NCBI GenBank assembly: GCA_016779585.1
Contig: JADHNI010000004.1
Span: 1-64,000 of the forward strand
Origin: Pseudomonadales bacterium
GTDB taxonomy: Bacteria > Pseudomonadota > Gammaproteobacteria > Pseudomonadales > Azotimanducaceae
Direction of reading: 5' to 3'
Length of the DNA stretch: 64,000 bases
Each line of letters starts with the position of its first letter. The first letter of the stretch is position 1. The notes beneath the pieces are model-generated. The model did no database searches and was not told the DNA's origin. It worked only from the letters and a program-made list of their open reading frames with translations. Shown piece by piece: positions 1-7,533 of this stretch. The position numbers were made by a program, and so were the translations under genes.

Positions 1-162
1 CGAATGCGTTTTGGTATCGATATGAATACCGACCACACGCTGGAGGAAGTTGGTAAGCAGTTCGATGTGACGCGTGAGCGGATTCGTCAGATTGAGGCCA
101 AGGCGCTGCGTAAGCTGCGTCATCCTTCGCGCTCGGATCGCCTGAAGAGCTTCCTCGATTAG
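1..162 (+). CDS. rpoD: RNA polymerase sigma-70 factor RpoD, C-terminal end (5' truncated by window)
   Basis: The first 53 codons are open from base 1 and end at TAG. They encode the end of sigma region 4.2: the helix-turn-helix segment [20 protein letters not shown] that reads the -35 element, followed by [12 protein letters not shown] and the short tail SDRLKSFLD typical of the housekeeping sigma factor RpoD. The start and regions 1 to 4.1 lie outside the window. A strong terminator follows at once. The motif is essentially diagnostic for the RpoD/RpoS/RpoH family, and the tail points to RpoD. Confidence 0.95.
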   Translation, partial: RMRFGIDMNTDHTLEEVGKQFDVTRERIRQIEAKALRKLRHPSRSDRLKSFLD

Positions 163-193
163 GCGTGCTCGACCAGGAAATGCCAAAACAAGA

Positions 194-223
194 AAAATGC
201 CCGCATCAGCGGGCATTTTTTTG
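194..223 (+). terminator. Rho-independent terminator of rpoD
   Basis: Perfect stem ATGCCCGC (197-204) with GCGGGCAT (209-216), loop ATCA, preceded by an A run and followed by a run of T. It lies 35 bases after the rpoD stop. Confidence 0.93.
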
Positions 224-232
224 TTGTACAAA

Positions 233-282
233 GAACGCTTTCGCAACATCAGGGCTCCCTGAGAATGCTTTCGCAAAATCAG
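233..282. repeat. Direct repeat pair, 20 bp, 30 bp apart
   Basis: Copy 1 (233-252) GAACGCTTTCGCAACATCAG and copy 2 (263-282) GAATGCTTTCGCAAAATCAG differ at two positions. They lie between the rpoD terminator and the hairpin at 281-306. No function is evident. Confidence 0.7.
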
Positions 283-306
283 TTTTGTGTTTCTTAACAC
301 AAAACT
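281..306. repeat. Perfect 11-bp hairpin between rpoD and the tRNA gene
   Basis: AGTTTTGTGTT (281-291) and its exact reverse complement AACACAAAACT (296-306) flank a 4-base loop. On the minus strand it sits about 45 bases downstream of the tRNA 3' end, so it could stop or process that transcript, but there is no long U tract after the stem. Confidence 0.65.
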
Positions 307-350
307 TCGATGTTGCTGTCGCGTAGATATTTCGCTACCGCGAAAATCTT

Positions 351-427
351 TGGTGGGCCCACCAGGACTCGAACCTGGGACCAAGAGATTATGAGTCTCC
401 TGCTCTAACCAACTGAGCTATAGGCCC
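351..427 (-). tRNA. tRNA with CAU anticodon, probably tRNA-Ile2 (lysidine-modified)
   Basis: The reverse strand gives a 77-nt cloverleaf. The acceptor GGGCCTA pairs with TGGGCCC (one G-U), the D arm is AGCTCAGTTGGTTAGAGC, the anticodon loop CTCATAA carries CAT, the T arm is CCAGGTTCGAGTCCTGG, and the 3' ACCA is encoded. A CAU anticodon can be initiator Met, elongator Met or Ile2. There is a fully paired first base pair, so it is not the initiator. The stem/variable region ACTCATAATC..CTTGGTC resembles E. coli ileX more than metT. The Ile2 assignment is therefore likely but inferred; TilS would convert the wobble C to lysidine. Confidence 0.9.
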
Positions 428-465
428 GATGCTCTTGCAAGGCGGCGAATAATAGCAGAAATGGC

Positions 466-1827
466 TTAGTCAGTCGCAAATACGAACAACAGGTCGGTTA
501 GCACCTTTACACCGCGCTCCAGGTTGGCAATCGAGATTCGCTCGTTGTTCCCATGCACGCCGGTTCTTTCTCCCGGAAGAAAGAAGAACGGTGCAAAACC
601 GTAGCTGACAATGCCATTGTCTCTGAAGAAATGACTGTCGGTAAAGCCAGTTGAAACGCTCGGTATGATTACAGCGTTTTCGAAGTTCATGGATACGGTG
701 GCCTCGATGGCTTCAAACAGTGGTGTGTCAGTTTCACTGGATGCGGGTGTAAAACTCAGGATCCTGGTGATCTCAATCTGGTCATCATTGATGATGGTTA
801 TCAGCTTCTCCACAAATTCGTCGGGGTTCTGGTCAGGTAAGAGCCGACAGTCGAGTTCCAGCGCTGCGGTTGGGGGGACCACATTGATCTTGTTGGAGCC
901 TTCCAGAGTTGTTAGTGAGCAGGTGTTACCCAGGAGTGCGGCGCGCCAGGGTTCGTCCAGCTGCAGTGCCAGCATGAACCCCTCGTTGTCCAGTGCCCTT
1001 GAGATATCAGCCATCATCTGTTGGCGTTCTCCCTCCTGGTACGGTGCGAGTGCTGCAAAATACGTCTGCACCTCCGGGATAACACGGCGGTCAAATTTTG
1101 TGTCCGAGATGCGCTGGCCAGCCCTGAGGATGCGCTTAACCGAACTGGTCACCCTGGGAGAACTGCCATGGCCGGGAACATCGGTTGCTGTCAGCCTGAG
1201 CCACAGGGGTACCTTCTGTGTCACCTCGATATTGAAGGCGGCATCCTCATGCAGCATGGTGCCGCTGCCACCTTCATTCAGCAGGAAACCGACACCTTCA
1301 AAAATCTCTGGTCGGTTTTCCAGGAGCCATCCGGCGCCAAAAAGTCCCCCGGCTTCTTCATCGGCTATTGCCATGTAGATGACATCACGATTCAGGGGTT
1401 TGCCACTTTCTTTCAGTGCAATGAATGCCTGCAACTGCGCCATGCCAAGGCCCTTCGTATCAATGGCGCCCCGCCCGTAGATGTAACCCTCATCGATCTG
1501 TCCAGACAAGGCAGGATAGTCCCAGTAGGTCTCGTCGAATGGCACGACATCGATATGGTGCAGAAGCACCAGTGCCGGTTCATCACCGCCTTCAAGGCGG
1601 GCCCAGATATTTCCTCGACCCGGCGCAGATTCAGCAGTCTCATAGGGGATACCTGCTTCCTCCAGCAGTTTCCCCAGGTATTTGACCCCGCGGTGCTCGT
1701 TACCTGGAGGATTGACGGTGTCAATGCGCAGATATTCCTGCAGGCGTTCAATAACCTGATCGGCACGGGTGTCACCTGCGAATGCTGTCAAGAAAAGCAG
1801 CAGGGAAAAAATAACCAGAATTTTCAT
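466..1827 (-). CDS. Secreted M20-family metallopeptidase (carboxypeptidase / deacetylase type)
   Basis: A 453-residue zinc hydrolase of the M20 family (acetylornithine deacetylase, CPG2 and carboxypeptidase S relatives). Metal-site motifs are clear: LLHHIDVV (H91, D93), GRGAIDTKG (D123) and ADEEAGG (E157/E158), with late HGS and GFTDSHFF motifs of the dimerisation and active-site part. The chosen start gives a signal peptide (MKILVIFSLLLFLTAFAGDTRA), so the enzyme should act in the periplasm. A start 33 bases upstream (1860) is open but would spoil the signal sequence. The substrate, probably an N-acyl or peptide amide, cannot be told from sequence. It stands alone, convergent with rpoD and divergent from panB. 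Confidence 0.9.
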   Translation of the reverse strand: MKILVIFSLLLFLTAFAGDTRADQVIERLQEYLRIDTVNPPGNEHRGVKYLGKLLEEAGIPYETAESAPGRGNIWARLEGGDEPALVLLHHIDVVPFDETYWDYPALSGQIDEGYIYGRGAIDTKGLGMAQLQAFIALKESGKPLNRDVIYMAIADEEAGGLFGAGWLLENRPEIFEGVGFLLNEGGSGTMLHEDAAFNIEVTQKVPLWLRLTATDVPGHGSSPRVTSSVKRILRAGQRISDTKFDRRVIPEVQTYFAALAPYQEGERQQMMADISRALDNEGFMLALQLDEPWRAALLGNTCSLTTLEGSNKINVVPPTAALELDCRLLPDQNPDEFVEKLITIINDDQIEITRILSFTPASSETDTPLFEAIEATVSMNFENAVIIPSVSTGFTDSHFFRDNGIVSYGFAPFFFLPGERTGVHGNNERISIANLERGVKVLTDLLFVFATD

Positions 1828-1904
1828 GGAGTTACCGCAGCAAATGGAGCAGAAAACCATGATTGGGCAGGTCAGTCAAATGACAGGCGTCATCGTTCGA
1901 TTTC

Positions 1905-1933
1905 TGGACACTTTTTGGCTTTTTTTCTATAGT
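1905..1933 (+). promoter_or_regulatory. Sigma-70 promoter for the panB-panC-coaX operon
   Basis: -35 TGGACA (1905-1910), a spacer of exactly 17 bases, and -10 TATAGT (1928-1933); each hexamer has one mismatch to consensus. The expected start near 1940 leaves a leader of about 97 bases before panB. Confidence 0.75.
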
Positions 1934-2036
1934 TCTCAGCCGTTGGCCCTGATCCTGGAAAAGGAAGGGTACCAACAGAGTCAATTACAAACTGAATCCA
2001 TTAAACGTTGGACTTGATCCACAAGGACAGGTACCC

Positions 2037-2852
2037 ATGAGTAAATGTCATTCTTCGCGTCCCGCGAACGTACTTTCCCTGAAGCAGCAGAAGCAGTCCG
2101 GCAGCCGCATCTCCATGGTGACCTGCTACGACGCCTGGTCTGCAAAAATCCTCAATGAATCACCGGTGGACAGTATCCTGGTTGGTGATTCCCTGGCTGT
2201 GGTGATGCATGGCTTTGAGTCCACGGTTCATGCGACCGTTGAAATGATGACGCTGCACACTGCGGCGGTTGCTCGAGGCGCTCCGAACAAGTTTATTGTT
2301 GCTGATATGCCGTTTCTCACCTGTTCCAGGGGTATTGATGCGGCGATGGACGCCGTCCAGTCCCTGATGCAGGCAGGTGCCAATGCCATCAAGATTGAAG
2401 GTGCAGATCACCAGTTACCGATTATCAGGCAGATTGTGGAAGCCGGTGTGCCGGTGATGGGTCACCTTGGCCTGACACCCCAGTCTATTCATAACCTGGG
2501 TGGTCATCGTGTTCAGGGCAAGGATGAAGCAAGCACGAAAAAAATCCTGGAAGATGCGCGCAAGCTTGAGGATGCAGGTTGTTTTGCCATCGTGCTTGAG
2601 TGTGTACCCAACAAGCTGGGCGACTGCCTGACTCGCAGCGTGAGTGTCCCGACTATTGGCATTGGTGCCGGTCCCCACACAGACGGCCAGGTGCTTGTCC
2701 TGCACGATATGCTTGGCACGGACCCGGGTTTTTCGCCGAAATTCCTGAGAAGGTATGCGAACGTTCATGACATTGTCAGTGACGCGCTGAACAGATATCA
2801 CAATGATGTCACTGAGAGAGCTTTTCCTGCGCTCGAGGAAACCTACGGATGA
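2037..2852 (+). CDS. panB: 3-methyl-2-oxobutanoate hydroxymethyltransferase (ketopantoate synthesis)
   Basis: A cytosolic enzyme that adds a hydroxymethyl group from methylene-tetrahydrofolate to 2-oxoisovalerate, the first committed step to pantothenate. Its 271 residues match the usual PanB length (about 265). Visible family motifs are MVTCYDAWSAKI near the N-terminus, ILVGDSLAVVMHG (metal-binding Asp), VADMPFLT, AIKIEG, PVMGHLGLTPQS and IGIGAGPHTDGQVLVLHDMLG. The start has AAGGACAG upstream. It overlaps panC by 4 bases (ATGA), so the two are translationally coupled. Confidence 0.97.
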   Translation: MSKCHSSRPANVLSLKQQKQSGSRISMVTCYDAWSAKILNESPVDSILVGDSLAVVMHGFESTVHATVEMMTLHTAAVARGAPNKFIVADMPFLTCSRGIDAAMDAVQSLMQAGANAIKIEGADHQLPIIRQIVEAGVPVMGHLGLTPQSIHNLGGHRVQGKDEASTKKILEDARKLEDAGCFAIVLECVPNKLGDCLTRSVSVPTIGIGAGPHTDGQVLVLHDMLGTDPGFSPKFLRRYANVHDIVSDALNRYHNDVTERAFPALEETYG

Positions 2853-3616
2853 AACTGCTGAAGTCGTTAGCGGAGCTAAGAGAGTATCGCGAAGCGGTTT
2901 CAGGTTCGCTGGGTTTTGTGCCAACCATGGGTGCGCTTCATGATGGCCACCTCTCGCTGGTTTATGCTTCTAATATGGGTACGGATAACACGATCGTCAG
3001 CATTTACGTGAATCCGACCCAGTTCAATAATGCCAATGACCTGGATAACTACCCGGATACACTGGAAGCAGACCTGCAAAAACTGGAAGCAGCCGGCGTC
3101 TCTGCCGTATATCTGCCTGATTACCAGCAGATGTACCCGGATGACTTTGCCTATGAGGTCAACGAGAAGACGTTTTCGGCGGAGTTGTGTGGAGAACACC
3201 GACCCGGTCACTTTACAGGTGTGCTGACCGTCGTTATGAAACTCCTGAACCTGGTTCGTCCCGATCGAGCGTACTTTGGCGAAAAGGATTACCAGCAACT
3301 TGAACTGATTAGAGGCATGGTTGCTGCTTTCTTCATGGACGTCGAAATCATTGGCTGTCCGATTGTCCGAGAGGATGATGGCCTTGCAATGAGTTCACGC
3401 AATCTCAACCTGTCAGAGTGTGACAGGAAACGCTCACCCGGGTTTCACCGCATTCTCAGCCTGGGCGGCGATGATGAGAGTATTGCTGCCGAGTTGCAAA
3501 ATGCCGGCTTCAACGTTGACTATGTCACCACAAGAGCCGGGCGCAGGTTTGGTGCTGTGTTGATGGGTACTGAAGCGAATCCTGTTCGCCTGATCGATAA
3601 CGTGCCGGCGCGATAA
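2849..3616 (+). CDS. panC: Pantoate--beta-alanine ligase (pantothenate synthetase), short C-terminal domain
   Basis: It joins pantoate to beta-alanine with ATP to give pantothenate. The N-terminal nucleotidyltransferase fold is intact: FVPTMGALHDGHLSL with the HxGH motif (H31, H34), PTQFNNANDLDNYP, the FGEKDYQQL block and REDDGLAMSSRN. The total is 255 residues, against about 280 for the family. The missing 25 or so residues fall in the C-terminal lid domain between SSRN and the conserved terminal RLIDN. The frame is continuous and all catalytic motifs are present, so a shortened but working enzyme is more likely than a broken one. coaX follows 3 bases later. Confidence 0.93.
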   Translation: MKLLKSLAELREYREAVSGSLGFVPTMGALHDGHLSLVYASNMGTDNTIVSIYVNPTQFNNANDLDNYPDTLEADLQKLEAAGVSAVYLPDYQQMYPDDFAYEVNEKTFSAELCGEHRPGHFTGVLTVVMKLLNLVRPDRAYFGEKDYQQLELIRGMVAAFFMDVEIIGCPIVREDDGLAMSSRNLNLSECDRKRSPGFHRILSLGGDDESIAAELQNAGFNVDYVTTRAGRRFGAVLMGTEANPVRLIDNVPAR

Positions 3617-3619
3617 GTT

Positions 3620-4390
3620 ATGTTGCTTTGTCTTGATGTAGGTAACAGCCAGGTTTTTGGTGGGCTCTTTGAGGACGATGAGCTGAAGGTTCAGTTTCGA
3701 CGTACTTCGCAGCTGCGATCATCCTCTGATGAATTAGGTGTCTTCTTCAGGTCAGTCCTGCGTGAGAATAACGTTGAGCCGGACAACATTTCCCAGGTGG
3801 CGATATGTTGTGTGGTTCCGGATCTGCTTTATTCGCTGCGGGCCTGTTGCCAGAAATACTTTTCCCTGGACCCGCTGGTGTTGCGTCCGGGTATCAAAAC
3901 GGGTTTGAAGATCCAGTACCGCGACCCTAAAGAAGTCGGTGCTGATCGGATTGCTGATGCCGTAGGTGCAGTCACCATGTTTCCGGGTCGTAACCTGATC
4001 GTTGCTGACTTCGGCACCGCCACAACGCTCTGTGCGATCAGTAAGAACAAGGAGTTCATGGGCGGCAACATTATTCCGGGAGTCCGCCTCTCGATGGAGG
4101 CTCTGGAAGAACGTACTGCGCAGCTTCCTGCGGTTGAGATACTGCCGCCCAGAACAGCGTTGGGTCGCACCACGGTAGAAAGTATCCAGTCTGGTCTTTA
4201 CTGGTCCAACGTAGGCATGGTGCGTGAGTTGACGCAACGGATTACTGACGAGGAGTTTCCTGATGATCCCCCAATGATCGTCGGTACAGGTGGTTTCGCG
4301 CAACTATTCAACCGTGAAAGACTGTTTGATGAAGTTGTTCCTGACCTGATTCTTACGGGTCTTCGGGAGATCGTCAGACTCAATCGCTGA
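3620..4390 (+). CDS. coaX: Type III pantothenate kinase
   Basis: It phosphorylates pantothenate, the first step of CoA synthesis, and so continues the work of panB and panC in the same operon. The 256-residue protein has the ASKHA-fold signatures of CoaX: LCLDVGNSQVFGG at the N-terminus (phosphate-1 loop, D6), the pantothenate-binding stretch with EVGADRIADAVGA, IVADFGTATT, and GGNIIPGVRLSMEAL. Type III kinases usually resist feedback by CoA, unlike CoaA. No panD (aspartate decarboxylase) is in the operon, so beta-alanine must come from elsewhere. Confidence 0.96.
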   Translation: MLLCLDVGNSQVFGGLFEDDELKVQFRRTSQLRSSSDELGVFFRSVLRENNVEPDNISQVAICCVVPDLLYSLRACCQKYFSLDPLVLRPGIKTGLKIQYRDPKEVGADRIADAVGAVTMFPGRNLIVADFGTATTLCAISKNKEFMGGNIIPGVRLSMEALEERTAQLPAVEILPPRTALGRTTVESIQSGLYWSNVGMVRELTQRITDEEFPDDPPMIVGTGGFAQLFNRERLFDEVVPDLILTGLREIVRLNR

Positions 4391-4421
4391 TTCGATATCC
4401 TGCGAGGGGTATCATGTTCCC

Positions 4422-6440
4422 ATGACCCGGGATTGGATCTTCCACCAGTTGCTCCCTGCCGTTGGCGTATTCGCAGTCACGTTGCTCTGTTACGTCTTTA
4501 CGCTGCCTTCTACCATTACCCTCGAAGACGCCGGTCTTTTTCAGATGATCTGCCATAACGGTGGCATCGGACATCCGCCTGGATATCCGTTGTTTGTTCT
4601 GGCCTGCCAGCAGTTTGTCTCCCTGCCATTCTTCGGCACAGGAGTTCTGGCAGCAAACCTGCTGTCAGCATTACTAGCTAGCTCTGCCTGTCTGGTTCTT
4701 TACTTGCTGGCATCCAGACTCCTGCAGGATTCACTGGTGGCTGCAGCAGTGGCGATCTGTTTTGGCTTTTCGATGACTTTCTGGTCCCAGGCGATCATTG
4801 TCGAAGTCTATTCACTCGCTGTTCTGATGTTTCTGCTGTGCGCCCTCGTGGCACTGCGTTTCAGTGAGTCAGGCGAATTCAGACACCTCCTCTGGCTGGC
4901 GTTCCTTTTTGGTCTATCGTTGTCCAATCATTGGCCGCTGCACCTGCTGGCAACACCGGCGTTGCTCTCCCTGGTTGTTCCGGTGTGGAGAGTATTGCTC
5001 GGGTATCTGGCAGAGCCTTTGAAACTGCTGCTTCTGGTCGCCGCCGGGGTCGCCGGCCTCTTGCCGTACCTGTCGTTATTGCAGGATGCACCCGCGTTTG
5101 CGGTCTACGGCGGTGTGGCAAGTCTGGAAGATTTTGTTCGATACGTCTCCAGGGCTGCCTACAGTGATCACAGTGAGCTGGCTGGTTGGAGTGACCGACT
5201 CCAGTACCAGTCCTGGCTGATTGTGCAGTCACTCAGGGAGCTCAACCCGGCTCTCGGCGTGCTGGTGTTTGCCGGCTTGTATCGAAGTTTTGTCGTGCTG
5301 CACCTTTCTGTGGCGGTTGCGCTGGTGCTGGTTTACCTGAGCGGTACGAGTCTGCTCAATCTGCTTCTGGGTTTTGAGTTCAACGAGTTCCGCCTCGCGA
5401 TATTCTCGCCGTACCCGGTTGTCGCATACATTGCGCTGGCTCTCTGGATGGGACTCGGGTTGCAGTGGCTGCTGTCTGCACTGGGGCGCAGTGTTAAGTG
5501 GCTAAGATATGTACTGCCTTTGTTGGTTTGTACGCTGACCCTGATTGGCAGCTACCCTTCAATAGCCGGAGCGGCGAACAGCTTCGCACAGCGTTACGGG
5601 GAAATGGTACTGAAGCAGGTGCCCGCGGAGAGTGTGCTCTTTGTTGAAGGTGATAGTGGTGTTGGTCTCCTGGGGTATCTCCACTTTGTGCGTGGTGACC
5701 GACATGATCTTGAACTCAGGAGCTGGAACAACCTGGTATTTTCCAATCGGCTGGCTTCTCCCGCCGCGCCGAGGGGGCAGCAGGACCAGATACGACAGGC
5801 ATTTATAGAGACCTCAGAGTTGCCTGTTTTCAGCACCAGTCATGGTGAGATGGCACTTCATCACGGGCTGGTTTTCGAGCACAAGGTGGGTCCGGGTTAT
5901 CACTGTGATGGAAGCACGCATGATTACATTGAATACCTGGTGCAGCTAGAGCGAGACGATGTGCTGCGTAATGGACACGAACGTGACCTCCTGTTCCAGC
6001 TGCTGTCGGTGCTGACACACCAGCACCTTGCGCTTCAACTGTTCGGAGAGCCAGGCCTGGAGCAGGAAACCCATGTCTTGAACCTGTTGCAAACAACGGT
6101 GCCCGGGAAATTTGTCACCCTGGAAGTTATGAGCCAGGTGGTGAACGATGAACCGGGGAAAAAACGTCTTCGAGGCATTGGGGAAGAGGTTGAACAGTTG
6201 CTGCCAGCACTGGCATCCAGGAAAACCAGGGGAATGCTTGCAGCGTACCGTGGTCGGCTGGAATTGCAGGGCAATGCTGACCTCGCGGCGGCGAAACTTT
6301 TACTCGAAGAATCGATTGACCAGTATCCGCTTGCTGATAACCCCGGCGTCTGTCTGCTCCATTCCACCTATCGTCGATTGGGGTTGCAATCTGAACTCGA
6401 TCCACTGATAAAGGGGCCTGAAGCTGTAACCTGCGAATGA
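4422..6440 (+). CDS. DUF2723 (TMEM260-like) polytopic membrane protein, putative glycosyltransferase
   Basis: A 672-residue protein. The first 390 or so residues form about ten hydrophobic segments; the C-terminal 280 are soluble. The early loop EDAGLFQMICHNGGIGHPPGYPLF carries the acidic residue and the GHPPGYP motif of DUF2723 proteins, a GT-C-like family that includes human TMEM260, reported as a protein O-mannosyltransferase. The next gene encodes a polyprenol-phosphate sugar synthase-like GT2 enzyme 7 bases downstream, so the pair probably makes and uses a lipid-linked sugar on the periplasmic face. The family call rests on the motif and topology; the acceptor is unknown. It may be co-transcribed with coaX. 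Confidence 0.82.
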   Translation: MTRDWIFHQLLPAVGVFAVTLLCYVFTLPSTITLEDAGLFQMICHNGGIGHPPGYPLFVLACQQFVSLPFFGTGVLAANLLSALLASSACLVLYLLASRLLQDSLVAAAVAICFGFSMTFWSQAIIVEVYSLAVLMFLLCALVALRFSESGEFRHLLWLAFLFGLSLSNHWPLHLLATPALLSLVVPVWRVLLGYLAEPLKLLLLVAAGVAGLLPYLSLLQDAPAFAVYGGVASLEDFVRYVSRAAYSDHSELAGWSDRLQYQSWLIVQSLRELNPALGVLVFAGLYRSFVVLHLSVAVALVLVYLSGTSLLNLLLGFEFNEFRLAIFSPYPVVAYIALALWMGLGLQWLLSALGRSVKWLRYVLPLLVCTLTLIGSYPSIAGAANSFAQRYGEMVLKQVPAESVLFVEGDSGVGLLGYLHFVRGDRHDLELRSWNNLVFSNRLASPAAPRGQQDQIRQAFIETSELPVFSTSHGEMALHHGLVFEHKVGPGYHCDGSTHDYIEYLVQLERDDVLRNGHERDLLFQLLSVLTHQHLALQLFGEPGLEQETHVLNLLQTTVPGKFVTLEVMSQVVNDEPGKKRLRGIGEEVEQLLPALASRKTRGMLAAYRGRLELQGNADLAAAKLLLEESIDQYPLADNPGVCLLHSTYRRLGLQSELDPLIKGPEAVTCE

Positions 6441-6447
6441 ATCCTTC

Positions 6448-7533
6448 ATGCTGAGCATCGTCGTCCCAACCTATTGTGAAGCGGACAACATACCCCTGCT
6501 TGCTGAACGCCTGCATGGCGTTCTGACTTCCCGTGGAATCCAGTACGAGTTGTTGATATCGGATGATAATTCGCCAGATGACACACGCGATGTGGTAGCC
6601 AGGCTAGCCGTAAACTTCCCCATTCGCCTGCTGCAACCGGAAAGCAGGGATAAAGATCTGTCTCTCAGTGTCATTGATGGGATCAAGGCAGCTACTAACG
6701 ATCTGGTTGTGGTGATGGATGCGGACCTGTCGCACCCGCCTGAAGTGGTGGCGCTGATGCTGGAGCAACTGCGTGAAGACGATGAGGTCTTTGTTGTCGG
6801 AAGTCGATATGTGCCTGGTGGTAGTTTTGATCGTGACTGGAGCCTGTTCCGGTTCCTGAACTCTCATATAGCCACGCTCATCACTAAACCGCTGGTGTCA
6901 TGCCAGGATCCCATGTCCGGTTTTTTTGCTCTTTGCCGGAGCCGTATAGGTGACTATGAACGACTCAACCCGATTGGCTACAAGATAGGGCTGGAGCTGA
7001 TGGTGCGGGGTAACTTCTCCCGCGTTGTGGAAGTACCAATACGGTTCCAGGATCGAGAAATTGGCGAGAGCAAACTTAACCTCGGTCAGCAGCTTAAGTT
7101 TCTGCGTCACCTGAGGCGCCTCTACACCGCCCGGTTTGGTACCGTCGGAGAATTCCTTAGCTATGGCCTGGTAGGCGCCAGCGGCTTTATCGTCGACTTG
7201 TTTTTCTACTACCTCTTTCAACTTATGGGTGCGCCTCACCAGGTGGCTCGGGCCTTGTCATTCTGGCCTGCGGTCAGCTGGAACTGGCTTTTTAACCGTA
7301 TCACCACCTTCGGCGAGAGAAAGCGCAGATCCCACGGCAGGCAATGGCTGGAGTTCGTTCTCACGAGCCTATTTGGTTTTTCAATTAACTGGGGTGTTTA
7401 TTACCTGCTCACTACGCATGTGGCTTTCTTCGATGAGTATCGACTCGCTGCCCTGGTGACCGGTGTGGGTGTAGCCAGTGTATTCAATTTTGTGATGTCT
7501 TCACTTTACGTATACAACGAGAAACGACAGTAA
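6448..7533 (+). CDS. Fused GT2 polyprenol-phosphate sugar transferase and GtrA-type membrane domain
   Basis: The N-terminal 220 or so residues form a GT2 domain of the dolichol-phosphate mannose synthase type: MLSIVVPTYCEADNIP, ISDDNSPDDT, the DXD region VVMDADLSHPPE, and DPMSGFFALCRS. From about residue 230 follows a GtrA domain with four membrane segments (begins FLSYGLVGASGFIVDLFF, ends FVMSSLYVYNEKR). GT2-GtrA proteins typically transfer a sugar from a nucleotide donor to undecaprenyl phosphate, and GtrA is thought to help flip it. The neighbouring DUF2723 protein is the likely user. The stop and the next start share one base (TAATG). Confidence 0.9.
   Translation: MLSIVVPTYCEADNIPLLAERLHGVLTSRGIQYELLISDDNSPDDTRDVVARLAVNFPIRLLQPESRDKDLSLSVIDGIKAATNDLVVVMDADLSHPPEVVALMLEQLREDDEVFVVGSRYVPGGSFDRDWSLFRFLNSHIATLITKPLVSCQDPMSGFFALCRSRIGDYERLNPIGYKIGLELMVRGNFSRVVEVPIRFQDREIGESKLNLGQQLKFLRHLRRLYTARFGTVGEFLSYGLVGASGFIVDLFFYYLFQLMGAPHQVARALSFWPAVSWNWLFNRITTFGERKRRSHGRQWLEFVLTSLFGFSINWGVYYLLTTHVAFFDEYRLAALVTGVGVASVFNFVMSSLYVYNEKRQ

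Noticed and set aside
1021-1932. 303-codon open frame on the plus strand
   Set aside because: It lies opposite the M20 peptidase, whose motifs are clear, and its translation has no domain character.
2849-3616. panC as a pseudogene
   Set aside because: The frame is open, both ends of the enzyme and all catalytic motifs are present, and spacing to coaX is normal; only the lid is shorter.
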